Shown here: one piece after another, positions 24,630 to 32,899 of the stretch
Layout of the letters: each line of letters begins with the position of its first letter
Position numbering within the stretch: the first letter of the stretch is position 1
NCBI GenBank assembly: GCA_016709545.1
Contig: JADJMO010000008.1
Location: 389,637-453,636 of the forward strand
DNA length: 64,000 nt
Source of the DNA: Myxococcales bacterium
GTDB taxonomy: Bacteria > Myxococcota_A > Polyangia > Polyangiales > JADJMO01
Direction: 5' to 3'
The notes under the pieces: generated by a model
What the model was told of the DNA's origin: nothing
Seen by the model: the letters and a program-made list of their open reading frames with translations, nothing else
Database searches by the model: none
Translations under genes and position numbers: made by a program

Positions 24630-25454
24630 ATGGATCCCAAGGGCCGCACCTACCTCGTCACCGGCGCGAACATCGGCATCGGCCGCGTCACCGCGGAGAA
24701 GCTCGCGGCGCGGGGAGGCCGCGTGTTCCTCGCGTGCCGCTCCGAGGACAAGGCGCGGCCGGTGATCGACGGCATCCGCGCGGCGGGTGGGTTCGCCGAG
24801 TTCCTGCCGATCTCGCTCGACGACCTCGGCTCGGTGCGCGCGTGCGCGAAGCTGTTCCTCGAGCGGGACGAGCCGCTGCACGTGCTGATCAACAACGCGG
24901 GCCTCGCCGGCCAGCGCGGGCTCACCAAGGACGGGTTCGAGCTCGCCTTCGGGGTCAACCACGTCGGGCCGTTCCTGCTCACCCAGCTCCTCTTGCCCAA
25001 GCTCGAGGGCGAGAAGGACGCGCGCATCGTCAACGTGGCGAGCAAGTCGCACTACCGCGCCAAGACCATCGACTGGGACGCCGTGCGCCGGCCCACCGCG
25101 AACCTGACCGCGCTCCCGGAGTACGAGGCCAGCAAGCTCGCCAACGTGCTGTTCACCAAGGAGCTGTCGCGGCGGCTCGGCGGCAAGGTGCGCGCGTTCT
25201 CGCTCCACCCCGGCGTCGTCGCCACCAACATCTGGAGCGGCGCGGTCCCGTGGGGGATTCGCCACGCGATCAAGCTGTTCATGAAGACCGAGGAGCAGGG
25301 CGCCGAGACCACCCTGCACTGCGCGACGAGCTCCGACGTGAAGGACGGCGCCTACTACGACGACTGCAAGGAGCGCCGCCCGAGCCGCGCCGCCGACGAC
25401 GAGGCCCTGGCCAAGGAGCTGTGGCGGCGGTCGGAGGCCTGGGTCGCGGCCTGA
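24630..25454 (+). CDS. SDR family oxidoreductase (retinol dehydrogenase-like)
   Basis: A 274-residue classical SDR with TGANIGIG at residues 10-17, ACRSEDKA (Arg after strand 2, suggesting NADP), NNAG near residue 90, VNVASKSHYRAK and YEASKLANVLF, which carries the Tyr-Lys pair followed by the LANxLF motif characteristic of retinol dehydrogenase/WWOX-type SDRs. The substrate in bacteria is unknown, probably a lipophilic alcohol or ketone. It is a single gene divergent from lipB, with 46 bases between starts. Confidence 0.85.
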   Translation: MDPKGRTYLVTGANIGIGRVTAEKLAARGGRVFLACRSEDKARPVIDGIRAAGGFAEFLPISLDDLGSVRACAKLFLERDEPLHVLINNAGLAGQRGLTKDGFELAFGVNHVGPFLLTQLLLPKLEGEKDARIVNVASKSHYRAKTIDWDAVRRPTANLTALPEYEASKLANVLFTKELSRRLGGKVRAFSLHPGVVATNIWSGAVPWGIRHAIKLFMKTEEQGAETTLHCATSSDVKDGAYYDDCKERRPSRAADDEALAKELWRRSEAWVAA

Positions 25455-25504
25455 GTCGTCTTCGGCAGTCGAGTCGCGTCGCTTCTCCAGCAAGAGTCTC
25501 GGGC

Positions 25505-25692
25505 CCCCGGGCTGAAGCCCGGGGCACCGACTGCACCGCAAGCCCGGGGCATCGACCCCGGGCTTCACGCCCTGCAGGGCTGGCTGGCGGTGTCGCTGCA
25601 GAAGCCAGTCTCGCCAGATCGTCGTGACGTCGAGCCCGGGGTTCATGCCCCGGGCTTCTGCTGCTGTCGGTGCCCCGTGCTTCAGCACGGGG
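25505..25692. repeat. Four-hairpin REP-like element
   Basis: Four perfect GC-rich hairpins: 25505-25524 (CCCCGGGCT stem), 25540-25565 (AAGCCCGGGG stem), 25633-25656 (AGCCCGGGG stem) and 25673-25692 (CCCCGTGCT stem). The outer arms GGGGCACCGA (25521-25530) and TCGGTGCCCC (25667-25676) are inverted copies, so the whole block is a large imperfect palindrome in the intergenic space after the SDR. This architecture fits paired REP units (BIME-like), or a small non-autonomous element. It may also terminate transcription of the converging genes. Confidence 0.75.
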
Positions 25693-25708
25693 GAGCCCTC
25701 GTCGCCGC

Positions 25709-27395
25709 CTAGCGCTCCACCACCGCCGGAGCAGCGGCGCCGCTCGGCAGGAGCCGGTAGGCGTGCACGCCCGCCGTGGTCGCCAGCAAGAGGATCGCGT
25801 GCCCTTTGCCGGGCAAGAGCCGGAAGTCCTTGAGCGTGGACGGCGCCGCGCCGTTCTCGTCACGGAGGTCGTCGAACACGAGGGTGTCCACGCCGCCGGC
25901 GAACTCCTCGGCGCGCGCGATGCGCAGGCGCAGGCCGCCCTGGTCGCCCGCGCGGTAGACCACGCCGAGCTTGCCGCCCATCTCGAGCGCCTGCACGTGC
26001 TTCACGTTCGACGGCGCGATGGGGAGCTCGTTCTTCATCGCCGCGCGCAGGTCGATGCGCCAGGGCTCGCACTTGGTCACGGTGCAGTGCCACGCGGTGA
26101 CCGTGGGCCCGTCGAAGTCGACGACGCGGGTGACGTAGGCGTCGGACGCGGTGCACGAGAGCGTACCGCCCGCGCCCGCGACCGTGCGCGGCGGGAACCA
26201 GCGGCCGTCGAGGTGGAAGGCGATCGATTCGCTCCCGCTCCCGACGACGCGCATCACGGTGGCGCTCCCCGACCGGCACGCCGAGTGGCGCGGGTTGGTC
26301 TCGGAGAGGCCGCTGAACGGCACCACGCGGCCCACCTCGGTGTCCTCGGGCTTGCCGTCGACGAGCTTGCGCGTGAAGAGCGCGTGCCCGAGCTCGGGGT
26401 CGAAGCGCTCGATGAACAGATCGCCCCACGCGTAGGCGACGCCCATGCGGTGCACGCGGTCGTCCTTGCGGGTGGCGACGACCTCGTCCTTGCCCTTCTG
26501 CACGAGGTGGACGGCCTCGCCTTTCTCGTCCCAATTCACGGTCGAGAGCGCGCCGTCGACGGCGACGTGCGCGCCGACCAGCGAGAGTGTGCCGAGCGAC
26601 TCGCCGGTGTCGGCGCGGAAGATGCCGCGATCGCCGTGGAGGCCGCCGGCGAACAGCACGGGCGGGGCGCCCTCGTCAGCGCTGCCGAACGGGTGCGCGC
26701 CGGCCGGCACCTTCGCGTTCGACGCCTTGCACACGAGCCTCTGCGCGGTCGAGGCGCACACGATCGGCGCCGCGCTGCCCTCTCCCTCGACGGTGAACAC
26801 GAGGGTGTCGCCGCGCATGGGCGCCACCTGCACGTTGGCGAGGCGCGCGCCGGTGCCGCTGATGCGCGTCTCCTTGGGGAGCTCGTGCGCCGCGAACACC
26901 GCCGCGGCCTTGGGCGGCGCGGGGCCGTCGCTCCCGACGCCGGACAGGCCGAGCGCGAGGCCCTCGCCGAACACCTTGCCGATCGGGCCCGCGACGGCCT
27001 CGGCGCCCGCGCTGCCGTGGAGCTCCTTGAGCATCGCCTCGATGGCGGTGCGGAGGTTCTCGGTCTTGGGCAGCACGGAGGCGCCGTCGAGCAGGGTCTT
27101 CTGCAGCGCGCGCGCGGGCTCCTCGCAGCGCGCCGGCCAGGCTCGCCGCGTCGGTCTGCGGCTTGCCGATGACGGCGAGCTGCAGCGCGCGCGCCCGCGC
27201 GGTGGCGTCGGCGGCGCTCGTCGGCGCGGAGCCGAGGAGGCACCGGGTCGACTTGCCCCACGCGGCGTCGATCGCCGCGCGCTTGGCCTTCGCGTCCTGC
27301 CGGGCGAGGAACACGGCCCCGCCCACGGCCACTGCGCCGAGGACGAGCACGGCGGCGACGACCTTGGCCTTGCCACTCTTCGGTTGCGGATCCAT
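25709..27395 (-). CDS. Membrane-anchored hypothetical protein, frameshifted
   Basis: It starts MDPQPKSGKAKV with one N-terminal membrane helix (VVAAVLVLGAVAVGGAVFLA), then a large periplasmic region. The frame changes near 27136, where the sequence CTGGCCGGCGCGCTGC has one extra G; removing it joins DAASLAG to RCEEPARALQKTLL. The downstream part shows repeated beta strands (FTVEGEGSAAPIVCAS, WHCTVTKCEPWRIDL) that look like a beta-propeller-type fold, with Cys pairs. No family was recognised. It lies 22 bases downstream of the HelD-like gene on the same strand and is followed by the REP-like element. Confidence 0.65.
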
Positions 27396-27417
27396 CGAGA
27401 ATTCCCCCTCGCGCGGC

Positions 27418-30039
27418 TCAGTCGTCCCAGCCCGAGACGAGCGGGCTCGGCGTGCCGGTCGTGATCAGCCACAGCTGGTGCGCGGCGCGGGTGGCCGCGA
27501 TGTGCAGCAGGTGTCGCGCCTCGTCCTCGGCCGGGTACGTGTTGGTGTTCACGTCGAGCAGCACCACGTAGTCCCACTCGAGGCCCTTGACCTGCCGCAC
27601 GTCGGTGACGTCGACGCCCGCCTTGAACGGGAAGTCCATCACCCGCACGCGACGCAGGTTGGGGATCTCGGCCTGCGAGAGCACCTCCCAGTAGACGTCG
27701 GCCTGCCAGGGGTGGCGCGCGATGAGCGCCACCGAGGCGAGCGGCTCGCGCGAGGCGAGGTCGCGCAGCGTGCTCGCGAGGAACGCGGCCGCGGCGCCCG
27801 CGTCGTGGAACAGGTGGCGCTCGATCGGCGCGCCGTCGCGGGTGGCGACCGGCGGCACCTCGGGCGCGAGCGGACCGAGCACCTCGCGGGCGAGCGCGAG
27901 GACCTGGCGCGTGGAGCGGTACCCGATCTGCAGCGGCTCGACCTCGACGTGCGGCAGCCCGAGGCCGCGCAGCGCGGGGGCGAACTCGCCGAGACCCACG
28001 TCGAGCGTGAGGCGCTGGGCGACGTCGCCCGACAGCGTCATGGAGCGCTCACCGTCGACGACCGTGGTGCAGTCCACGAGCACGCCGAGGTCGATCTGCG
28101 CGCAGTCCTGCACCTCGTCGACGAACACGTGCTCGTACTGCAGGGTGGACTTGCCCTTGCCGCGCAGCGGGCCGCGCAGCTTCTGGTAGAGGCGCAGCAC
28201 GAGCGCGTCGTCCTCGGGGTCGAGCGCGGCGCCGAGGCCCTCTTCCTCGTCGACCGCGAGCCCGTCGACCCCCTCGCGCGGGGCGAAGTCGTGGCGATCG
28301 TCGTCGTCGTCGTCGTGGCGGTGCGAGGGGCGCTCGTCGTCGTCGCCGCGGCGCGGCTTCTTGGGGACGAAATCGTCGGTGTCGTGCGACTCGGCCTGGT
28401 GCGCCTCGAAATCGAGGGCGAGCTGGCCCTGCTTGCGCTCCTCGTCGTCCTTGGGCACGTGGTCGCGCGCGTCCTCGCCGGTGTACTCGGTGTGGGTGGG
28501 CTGGCGCGAGAGCACGACCTCGCAGCGCTTGGTGCACCAGCGCATGGCCTCCTCGACCTCCGCCTTGGTGAACGGCGCGAGGCCGTTCGGCGTGGGGGCC
28601 TTGGCGATCGCCTCGATCACGTGGCGATCGGTGAGGAGGTCGGCCCACACCGAGACGACGTCCTTGGCGCGGCGCGAGAGGCGCGTGAGCGTGTGCTCGA
28701 CGAGCACCCGGGAGCCGCTCGGGGGTGGGGGCCGACCGAGCTCGGGGAGCACGAGGGTGCCCTGGAGCCACTTGCGCAGGCCCTGGATCCGCGCGTGCAG
28801 CGCGTTTCCTGCCAATTGCTGCCAGGCGCGCAGGATCGGGTCGGCGAGGTCCTTCGGGACCTGCTCGCAGACGCGGCGCAGCTGCGCCTCGAGCTGCTCG
28901 GCCACGTGCGCGACCTTCACGTCGAGCGCGGCGAGCAGGCCGGGTTCTTGAGCTTGGTGACGGCGAGCGGGGCCTCGTCGGTGACGCGCGAGGGGAGCGA
29001 GGGCAGGGCGCGGAGGCGGGCCTCGCGCTGCCAGTCGGCGAGCGTGGTCACGATCACGTTCGGCACGTCGAGCGCCGGGAGCACGCGCGAGGTGTACGAG
29101 GCGAGCGCCTTGCTCGGCACGATGACGATGACCTTGTCGGGCGTGAAGCGCTTGGGCGCCTGGAACGCGAGGTAGGCGATGCGGTGCAGGCCGACGGTGG
29201 TCTTGCCGCTGCCGGCGCCTCCCTGGACGACGAAGATGCCCGCCGAGGGGCGCGCGATGGCCTCGAACTGCTTCGGGTCGAGGAGGGCGGCGATGTCGGG
29301 CAGGAACTTGTCGCGCCGACCGACGCCGTCCTCGCCCCTCGCCGGAGCCGAGCTGCCCTGTCTTCTGTCCGCCGCGCGCGTCGCTCGGGAGCACCGCGGT
29401 GCCCTGGCCGCCGGAGAGGCGGATCGAGCGCGAGGCGAGGGTACGCCAGCCGGCCTTGCCCTTGACGTAGGTGGCCTCGGCCGCGCCGACGCGCACGAGC
29501 TTGCCCTCGAGGATCGTGACGTCGCGGCGCGCGACGACCTCGCCCTCGACGTCCTTGTCGCCGAACGACTCCTCGTACGGGTCGCCCTCGGCGTAGCGGT
29601 AGTAGATGCGCGAGACCGGGGCGTTGCGCCAGTCGACGACGCGGACGCCATATTCGGGATCGAGGTAGGTGCCACGGCCGATGCACACGTCGCGCAGGCG
29701 CCCGTTCTCGAGCAGGCGCATGTGGGCGAAGTACGGCGACCGCGCGTCGAGGCTCATGGTGGGCACCTCGCTGCGCCGCGCGGCCACGGCCTGGAGGCGC
29801 TCCATCTGAGCGATGAGGGCCGGGGCGTCCTCGAGGCGGACCTCGGAGAGCTCGTCGCGCAGGGCGAGCAGCTCGGCGTCGTAGTCCTTCTTCACCTGTC
29901 CGGCGCTCGCCAGGCGCTCGATGCGGGCCTTGAGCGAGCCGAGGACGCGGGCGAGGACCTTCTCCTCGTCCGAGATCACGGCCGGCACGGCGGTCTCGCT
30001 GCCCGGGTTCTCTGCGGTTTCGGGGTGTTCGGTGGGCAT
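27418..30039 (-). CDS. HelD-like superfamily 1 ATPase/helicase, two frameshifts
   Basis: UvrD/HelD-type protein. The N-terminal part has a coiled-coil region (about 25-85) and SPYFAHMRL, CIGRGTY and VVDWRNAPVSRIYYRY, the HelD signature; HelD releases stalled RNA polymerase. The Walker A motif GGAGSGKTTVGLHRIAYL lies in a second frame (about 28920-29340), then the first frame resumes at LLAALDVKVAHVAEQ. The C-terminus has VDEVQDCAQIDL (Walker B), GYRSTRQVLALA, VKGLEWDYVVLLDV and HIAATRAAHQLWL. Indels near 29335 and 28941 compensate each other. The domain order is complete once the frames are joined, so the product may well be functional in the living strain. Confidence 0.8.
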   Translation of the reverse strand: MPTEHPETAENPGSETAVPAVISDEEKVLARVLGSLKARIERLASAGQVKKDYDAELLALRDELSEVRLEDAPALIAQMERLQAVAARRSEVPTMSLDARSPYFAHMRLLENGRLRDVCIGRGTYLDPEYGVRVVDWRNAPVSRIYYRYAEGDPYEESFGDKDVEGEVVARRDVTILEGKLVRVGAAEATYVKGKAGWRTLASRSIRLSGGQGTAVLPSDARGGQKTGQLGSGEGRGRRRSARQVPARHRRPPRPEAVRGHRAPLGGHLRRPGRRRQRQDHRRPAPHRLPRVPGAQALHARQGHRHRAEQGARLVHLARAPGARRAERDRDHARRLAARGPPPRPALAPLARHRRGPARRHQAQEPGLLAALDVKVAHVAEQLEAQLRRVCEQVPKDLADPILRAWQQLAGNALHARIQGLRKWLQGTLVLPELGRPPPPSGSRVLVEHTLTRLSRRAKDVVSVWADLLTDRHVIEAIAKAPTPNGLAPFTKAEVEEAMRWCTKRCEVVLSRQPTHTEYTGEDARDHVPKDDEERKQGQLALDFEAHQAESHDTDDFVPKKPRRGDDDERPSHRHDDDDDDRHDFAPREGVDGLAVDEEEGLGAALDPEDDALVLRLYQKLRGPLRGKGKSTLQYEHVFVDEVQDCAQIDLGVLVDCTTVVDGERSMTLSGDVAQRLTLDVGLGEFAPALRGLGLPHVEVEPLQIGYRSTRQVLALAREVLGPLAPEVPPVATRDGAPIERHLFHDAGAAAAFLASTLRDLASREPLASVALIARHPWQADVYWEVLSQAEIPNLRRVRVMDFPFKAGVDVTDVRQVKGLEWDYVVLLDVNTNTYPAEDEARHLLHIAATRAAHQLWLITTGTPSPLVSGWDD

Positions 30040-30155
30040 CTTCAGCTCGACTCTCGGGCGTTCACGACCCGCGAGGGTGCTCGCGGGGGGTCGTGGGGAG
30101 TAGCCAAACGGGTGGGGCTCGTCGAGGGCGCCGGTTTTCGCCTACGATCCAGCCG

Positions 30156-31235
30156 ATGCGCCCCCTCCCCTTCCTGCAGACCCTCCTCGTCCTCTGCTGC
30201 GCCCTCGGTTGCGGAGGGGGGCTCAAGCTGAAGCTCGTCAATCAGTCGGCCAAGAAGCCGAGCAACGTCGCGGTGTACTTCAGCGTGCAGACCTCGGACG
30301 GCGAGCCGGTGGGCGGGCTCACCGCCGACAAGTTCGTGATCTACGAGGACGGCGGCAAGGTCTCCGACTTCGAGAGCAAGCAGACCATCCTCAACCCGAC
30401 CATCGCTGCGGCCCACTACACGCTGCTCCTCCTCGACATGAGCGGCAGCATCGTCGAGTCGAAGAAGGTCGGTGACGTGGTCAACGCCGCGAGCAAGTTC
30501 ACCGAGAAGGTCGGCAAGTACCACAAGGTGGCCGTGGCCACCTTCGACGGCTCCACCGAGATCAACGGCGTCGTCCCGTTCACCGAGGACCAGAAGCAGG
30601 CGCAGGCCGGGCTCGACAAGCTCCTCACCTACAAGCCCAAGGACCCGTCCACCAACCTGAACGGCGCCGTGATCGAGGGCCTCAAGGTGCTCCGCAAGGC
30701 CCTCGACGCGGAGAGCAAGCCGCTCAAGTTCGGCACCCTCGTCGTGTTCACCGACGGCACCGACCGCGCCGCCCGCGTCAAGAAGGAGGACGTGGACAAG
30801 GCCCTCAAGGACGACCAGTACAAGGACTTCGAGGTCTACGCGATCGGCGTCGGCGCCGAGATGAAGGACAGCCGCCTCGAGGACATCGGCAAGAGCGGCA
30901 CCATCAAGGAGGGCGACCCCAACAAGGTGGGCGAGGCGTTCGACAAGGTGGCCACGCGCATCTCGGCGGCCATGCAGAAGTACTACCTCTTCTCCTACTG
31001 CACGCCCTCGCGCGCCGGCGAGCACGAGGTGAAGATCGAGGTCTCGAACGGCAAGCAGTCGGGCTCGCTGACCTACAAGTTCAAGGCCGACGGCTTCGGG
31101 CCCAACTGCGACCCGAACACGGCGCCCGACTTCGACCTGCAGCACCCGGTGGAGAAGGACGCGCCGGGGGGTGGGAAATCCGGCGGCAAGGTCGAGGTGA
31201 AGGGCGAGGTCAAGGGCGAGGTGAAGGCCAAGTGA
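30156..31235 (+). CDS. VWA-domain lipoprotein
   Basis: A 359-residue lipoprotein: signal LLVLCCALGCGGG with lipobox Cys, an N-terminal beta sandwich (PSNVAVYFSVQTSDGEPV) and a von Willebrand factor A domain with the MIDAS sequence LLLDMSGSIVESKK (about residue 92; DxSxS), the Thr in STNLNGA and Asp in VVFTDGTD. Metal-dependent ligand binding or protein interaction at the cell envelope is likely. The C-terminus is Lys/Glu-rich (KVEVKGEVKGEVKAK). ATG at 30156 starts the signal peptide. Divergent from the HelD-like gene with 116 bases between. Confidence 0.85.
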   Translation: MRPLPFLQTLLVLCCALGCGGGLKLKLVNQSAKKPSNVAVYFSVQTSDGEPVGGLTADKFVIYEDGGKVSDFESKQTILNPTIAAAHYTLLLLDMSGSIVESKKVGDVVNAASKFTEKVGKYHKVAVATFDGSTEINGVVPFTEDQKQAQAGLDKLLTYKPKDPSTNLNGAVIEGLKVLRKALDAESKPLKFGTLVVFTDGTDRAARVKKEDVDKALKDDQYKDFEVYAIGVGAEMKDSRLEDIGKSGTIKEGDPNKVGEAFDKVATRISAAMQKYYLFSYCTPSRAGEHEVKIEVSNGKQSGSLTYKFKADGFGPNCDPNTAPDFDLQHPVEKDAPGGGKSGGKVEVKGEVKGEVKAK

Positions 31236-31253
31236 CCCAAGCTTCTGCTCACT

Positions 31254-31297
31254 GAGGCGTCTTCGCCTCCATCGGGGCTCGCGTGCCCCCGTGGAGG
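31254..31297 (+). promoter_or_regulatory. Alternative hairpins over a Shine-Dalgarno sequence
   Basis: The ribosome-binding GGAGG (31293-31297) of the next gene pairs within CCTCCA-T-CGGGG (31266-31277) / CCCCG-TGGAGG (31287-31297), an 11-bp stem with one bulge and a 9-base loop. The same CGCCTC (31264-31269) can instead pair with GAGGCG (31254-31259) across a TCTT loop. The two structures exclude each other: one hides and the other frees the ribosome-binding site. This is the layout of a translational switch or RNA thermometer, although it has not been tested. Confidence 0.5.
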
Positions 31298-31301
31298 TCT
31301 C

Positions 31302-31544
31302 ATGCGCAAGCTCGTAGCCGTAGCCCTGGTCGTCGTGTGCCTTCCCGCCGTCGCCTCGGCCGGCGAGAAGAAGAAGGAAGACGTCGAGCACATCGAGTTC
31401 AAGGACGCCGACACGCTCACGACCCAGCACGGCCTCTCCGAGGACATGCGCGTCGGGGCTCGCAAGATGGGCGTGCGCACCATCCTCGTGCGTCCGCGGC
31501 TCCAGTTCGTGATCGAGCTGCTCAAGACGATCGAGAACCTGTAG
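31302..31544 (+). CDS. Small exported protein of unknown function
   Basis: An 80-residue protein with a signal peptide (KLVAVALVVVCLPAVASAG, cleavage after SAG expected) and a mature part of about 58 residues rich in charged residues, ending in a helix RPRLQFVIELLKTIENL. The strong ribosome-binding sequence GGAGG lies 4 bases before the ATG inside a hairpin. No family was recognised. It is followed within 26 bases by the beta-CASP gene, so they may be cotranscribed. Confidence 0.7.
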   Translation: MRKLVAVALVVVCLPAVASAGEKKKEDVEHIEFKDADTLTTQHGLSEDMRVGARKMGVRTILVRPRLQFVIELLKTIENL

Positions 31545-31570
31545 CTCCGAGCCGGGTATGCTCCGGCCCC

Positions 31571-32899
31571 ATGGCCGAGATCGTCCCCTGCACCGAGCTG
31601 CACCCGATCCCCGACGGCGAGGTCCGGCTGCTCGGCGCGGTGCGCACCGTCACCGGCGCGATGACCCGCGTCGACGTCCCCGGGGCCCGCGTCCTCGTCG
31701 ATTGCGGCGTCCCGCAGGGGGCCGACGGGCGCGGTTTCCGGCTGCCCGACGCGGCGTCCGAGGCGCACGCGCTGGTGCTCACCCACGGTCACCTCGACCA
31801 CATCGGCAGCATCCCGACGCTGCTCGATCGCGGCTTCGACGGGCCGATCTACGCGACGGCGCCCACCCTCGAGATCACCGCGCTGTCCCTGGAGGACGGC
31901 CTCGGCCTGCAGGGCGCGGCGCCCCGCGAGATCGAGCGCGTGCTCGGGCGGTTTCGCGCGCTCGCCAAGCCGGTGCCCTACGACCGCGCGTTCGACGTGC
32001 GCGGCGCCACCGTCGCCTTCCGTGAGGCCGGCCACCTGCTCGGCTCGGCGAGCGTCGAGCTCCGGCGTGGCCGCTCGCGCGTGGTGCTGAGCGGCGACCT
32101 CGGTCGGCCCGACAGCCCCATCCTGCGCGACCCGAACACCGAGTGGGCGCGCGACGTCGGCCCCGTCGACCTGCTCGTCATGGAGTCCACCTACGGCTCG
32201 CGCGAGCACGCCCACGACCACGCGCGGATCTCGCGGGATCTCGAGGCGATCCTGCGGTCTGCCGTGCAGCGCGGCGGGCACGTGCTGGTCCCTGCGTTCG
32301 CGGTCGGCCGCACCCAGGTGCTGCTCTGGTTCATCGACGATCTCGTCGAGAGCGGGCGGGTGCCGCGCATCCCGGTCGCCATCGACACCCCGATGGGGCT
32401 CGCCGTCACCGACACCTACCAGCGGTTCCGCAAGCTGTACGACAAGGAGTCGCTCGCCAAGCTCGCACGCGGCGACGACCCGCTCGACTTCACCGAGCTG
32501 TTCGCCGTGCACCGCGGCAAGGACTCGCGCCGCCTGCTCGACCACGACGGCGCGCTGGTCGTGATCGCCGGTTCGGGCATGTGCACGGGGGGCCGCATCG
32601 TGAACCACCTGATCGAGGGTCTCCCCGACCCGCGCACCACGGTGCTGTTCGTCGGGCACCAGGCCGAGGGCACGCCGGGCGCGCGCATCCTCGCCGCCAA
32701 GGGGCGGGGTGGGCGGGTCCAGGTGGGAGACCGCGAGGTCGAGGTGCGCGCCGAGATCGCCGTGCTCAAGGGCCTGTCGGCGCACGCGGACCGCAAGGAG
32801 CTCACCGCGTGGATGAACCACCTCCCGGGCCTCGCGCGGGTGGCCCTCCACCACGGTGACGAGGAGGCCCAGCGCTCCTTCGCGGCCTACGCGGGGTAG
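31571..32899 (+). CDS. MBL-fold beta-CASP ribonuclease
   Basis: A 442-residue metallo-beta-lactamase/beta-CASP protein. The metal motif is LVLTHGHLDHIGSIP (HxHxDH), with further ligands in REAGHLLGS and LSGDLGR. VMESTYGSREH marks the link into the beta-CASP cap, and GSGMCTGGR with FVGHQAEGTPGA and GLSAHADRKEL form the C-terminal RNA-specificity (KLR-like) part. It has the size of bacterial and archaeal RNase J/CPSF73-like exonucleases lacking the extra RNase J C-terminal domain. Likely RNA processing in the cytoplasm. It converges directly on actP. Confidence 0.9.
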   Translation: MAEIVPCTELHPIPDGEVRLLGAVRTVTGAMTRVDVPGARVLVDCGVPQGADGRGFRLPDAASEAHALVLTHGHLDHIGSIPTLLDRGFDGPIYATAPTLEITALSLEDGLGLQGAAPREIERVLGRFRALAKPVPYDRAFDVRGATVAFREAGHLLGSASVELRRGRSRVVLSGDLGRPDSPILRDPNTEWARDVGPVDLLVMESTYGSREHAHDHARISRDLEAILRSAVQRGGHVLVPAFAVGRTQVLLWFIDDLVESGRVPRIPVAIDTPMGLAVTDTYQRFRKLYDKESLAKLARGDDPLDFTELFAVHRGKDSRRLLDHDGALVVIAGSGMCTGGRIVNHLIEGLPDPRTTVLFVGHQAEGTPGARILAAKGRGGRVQVGDREVEVRAEIAVLKGLSAHADRKELTAWMNHLPGLARVALHHGDEEAQRSFAAYAG

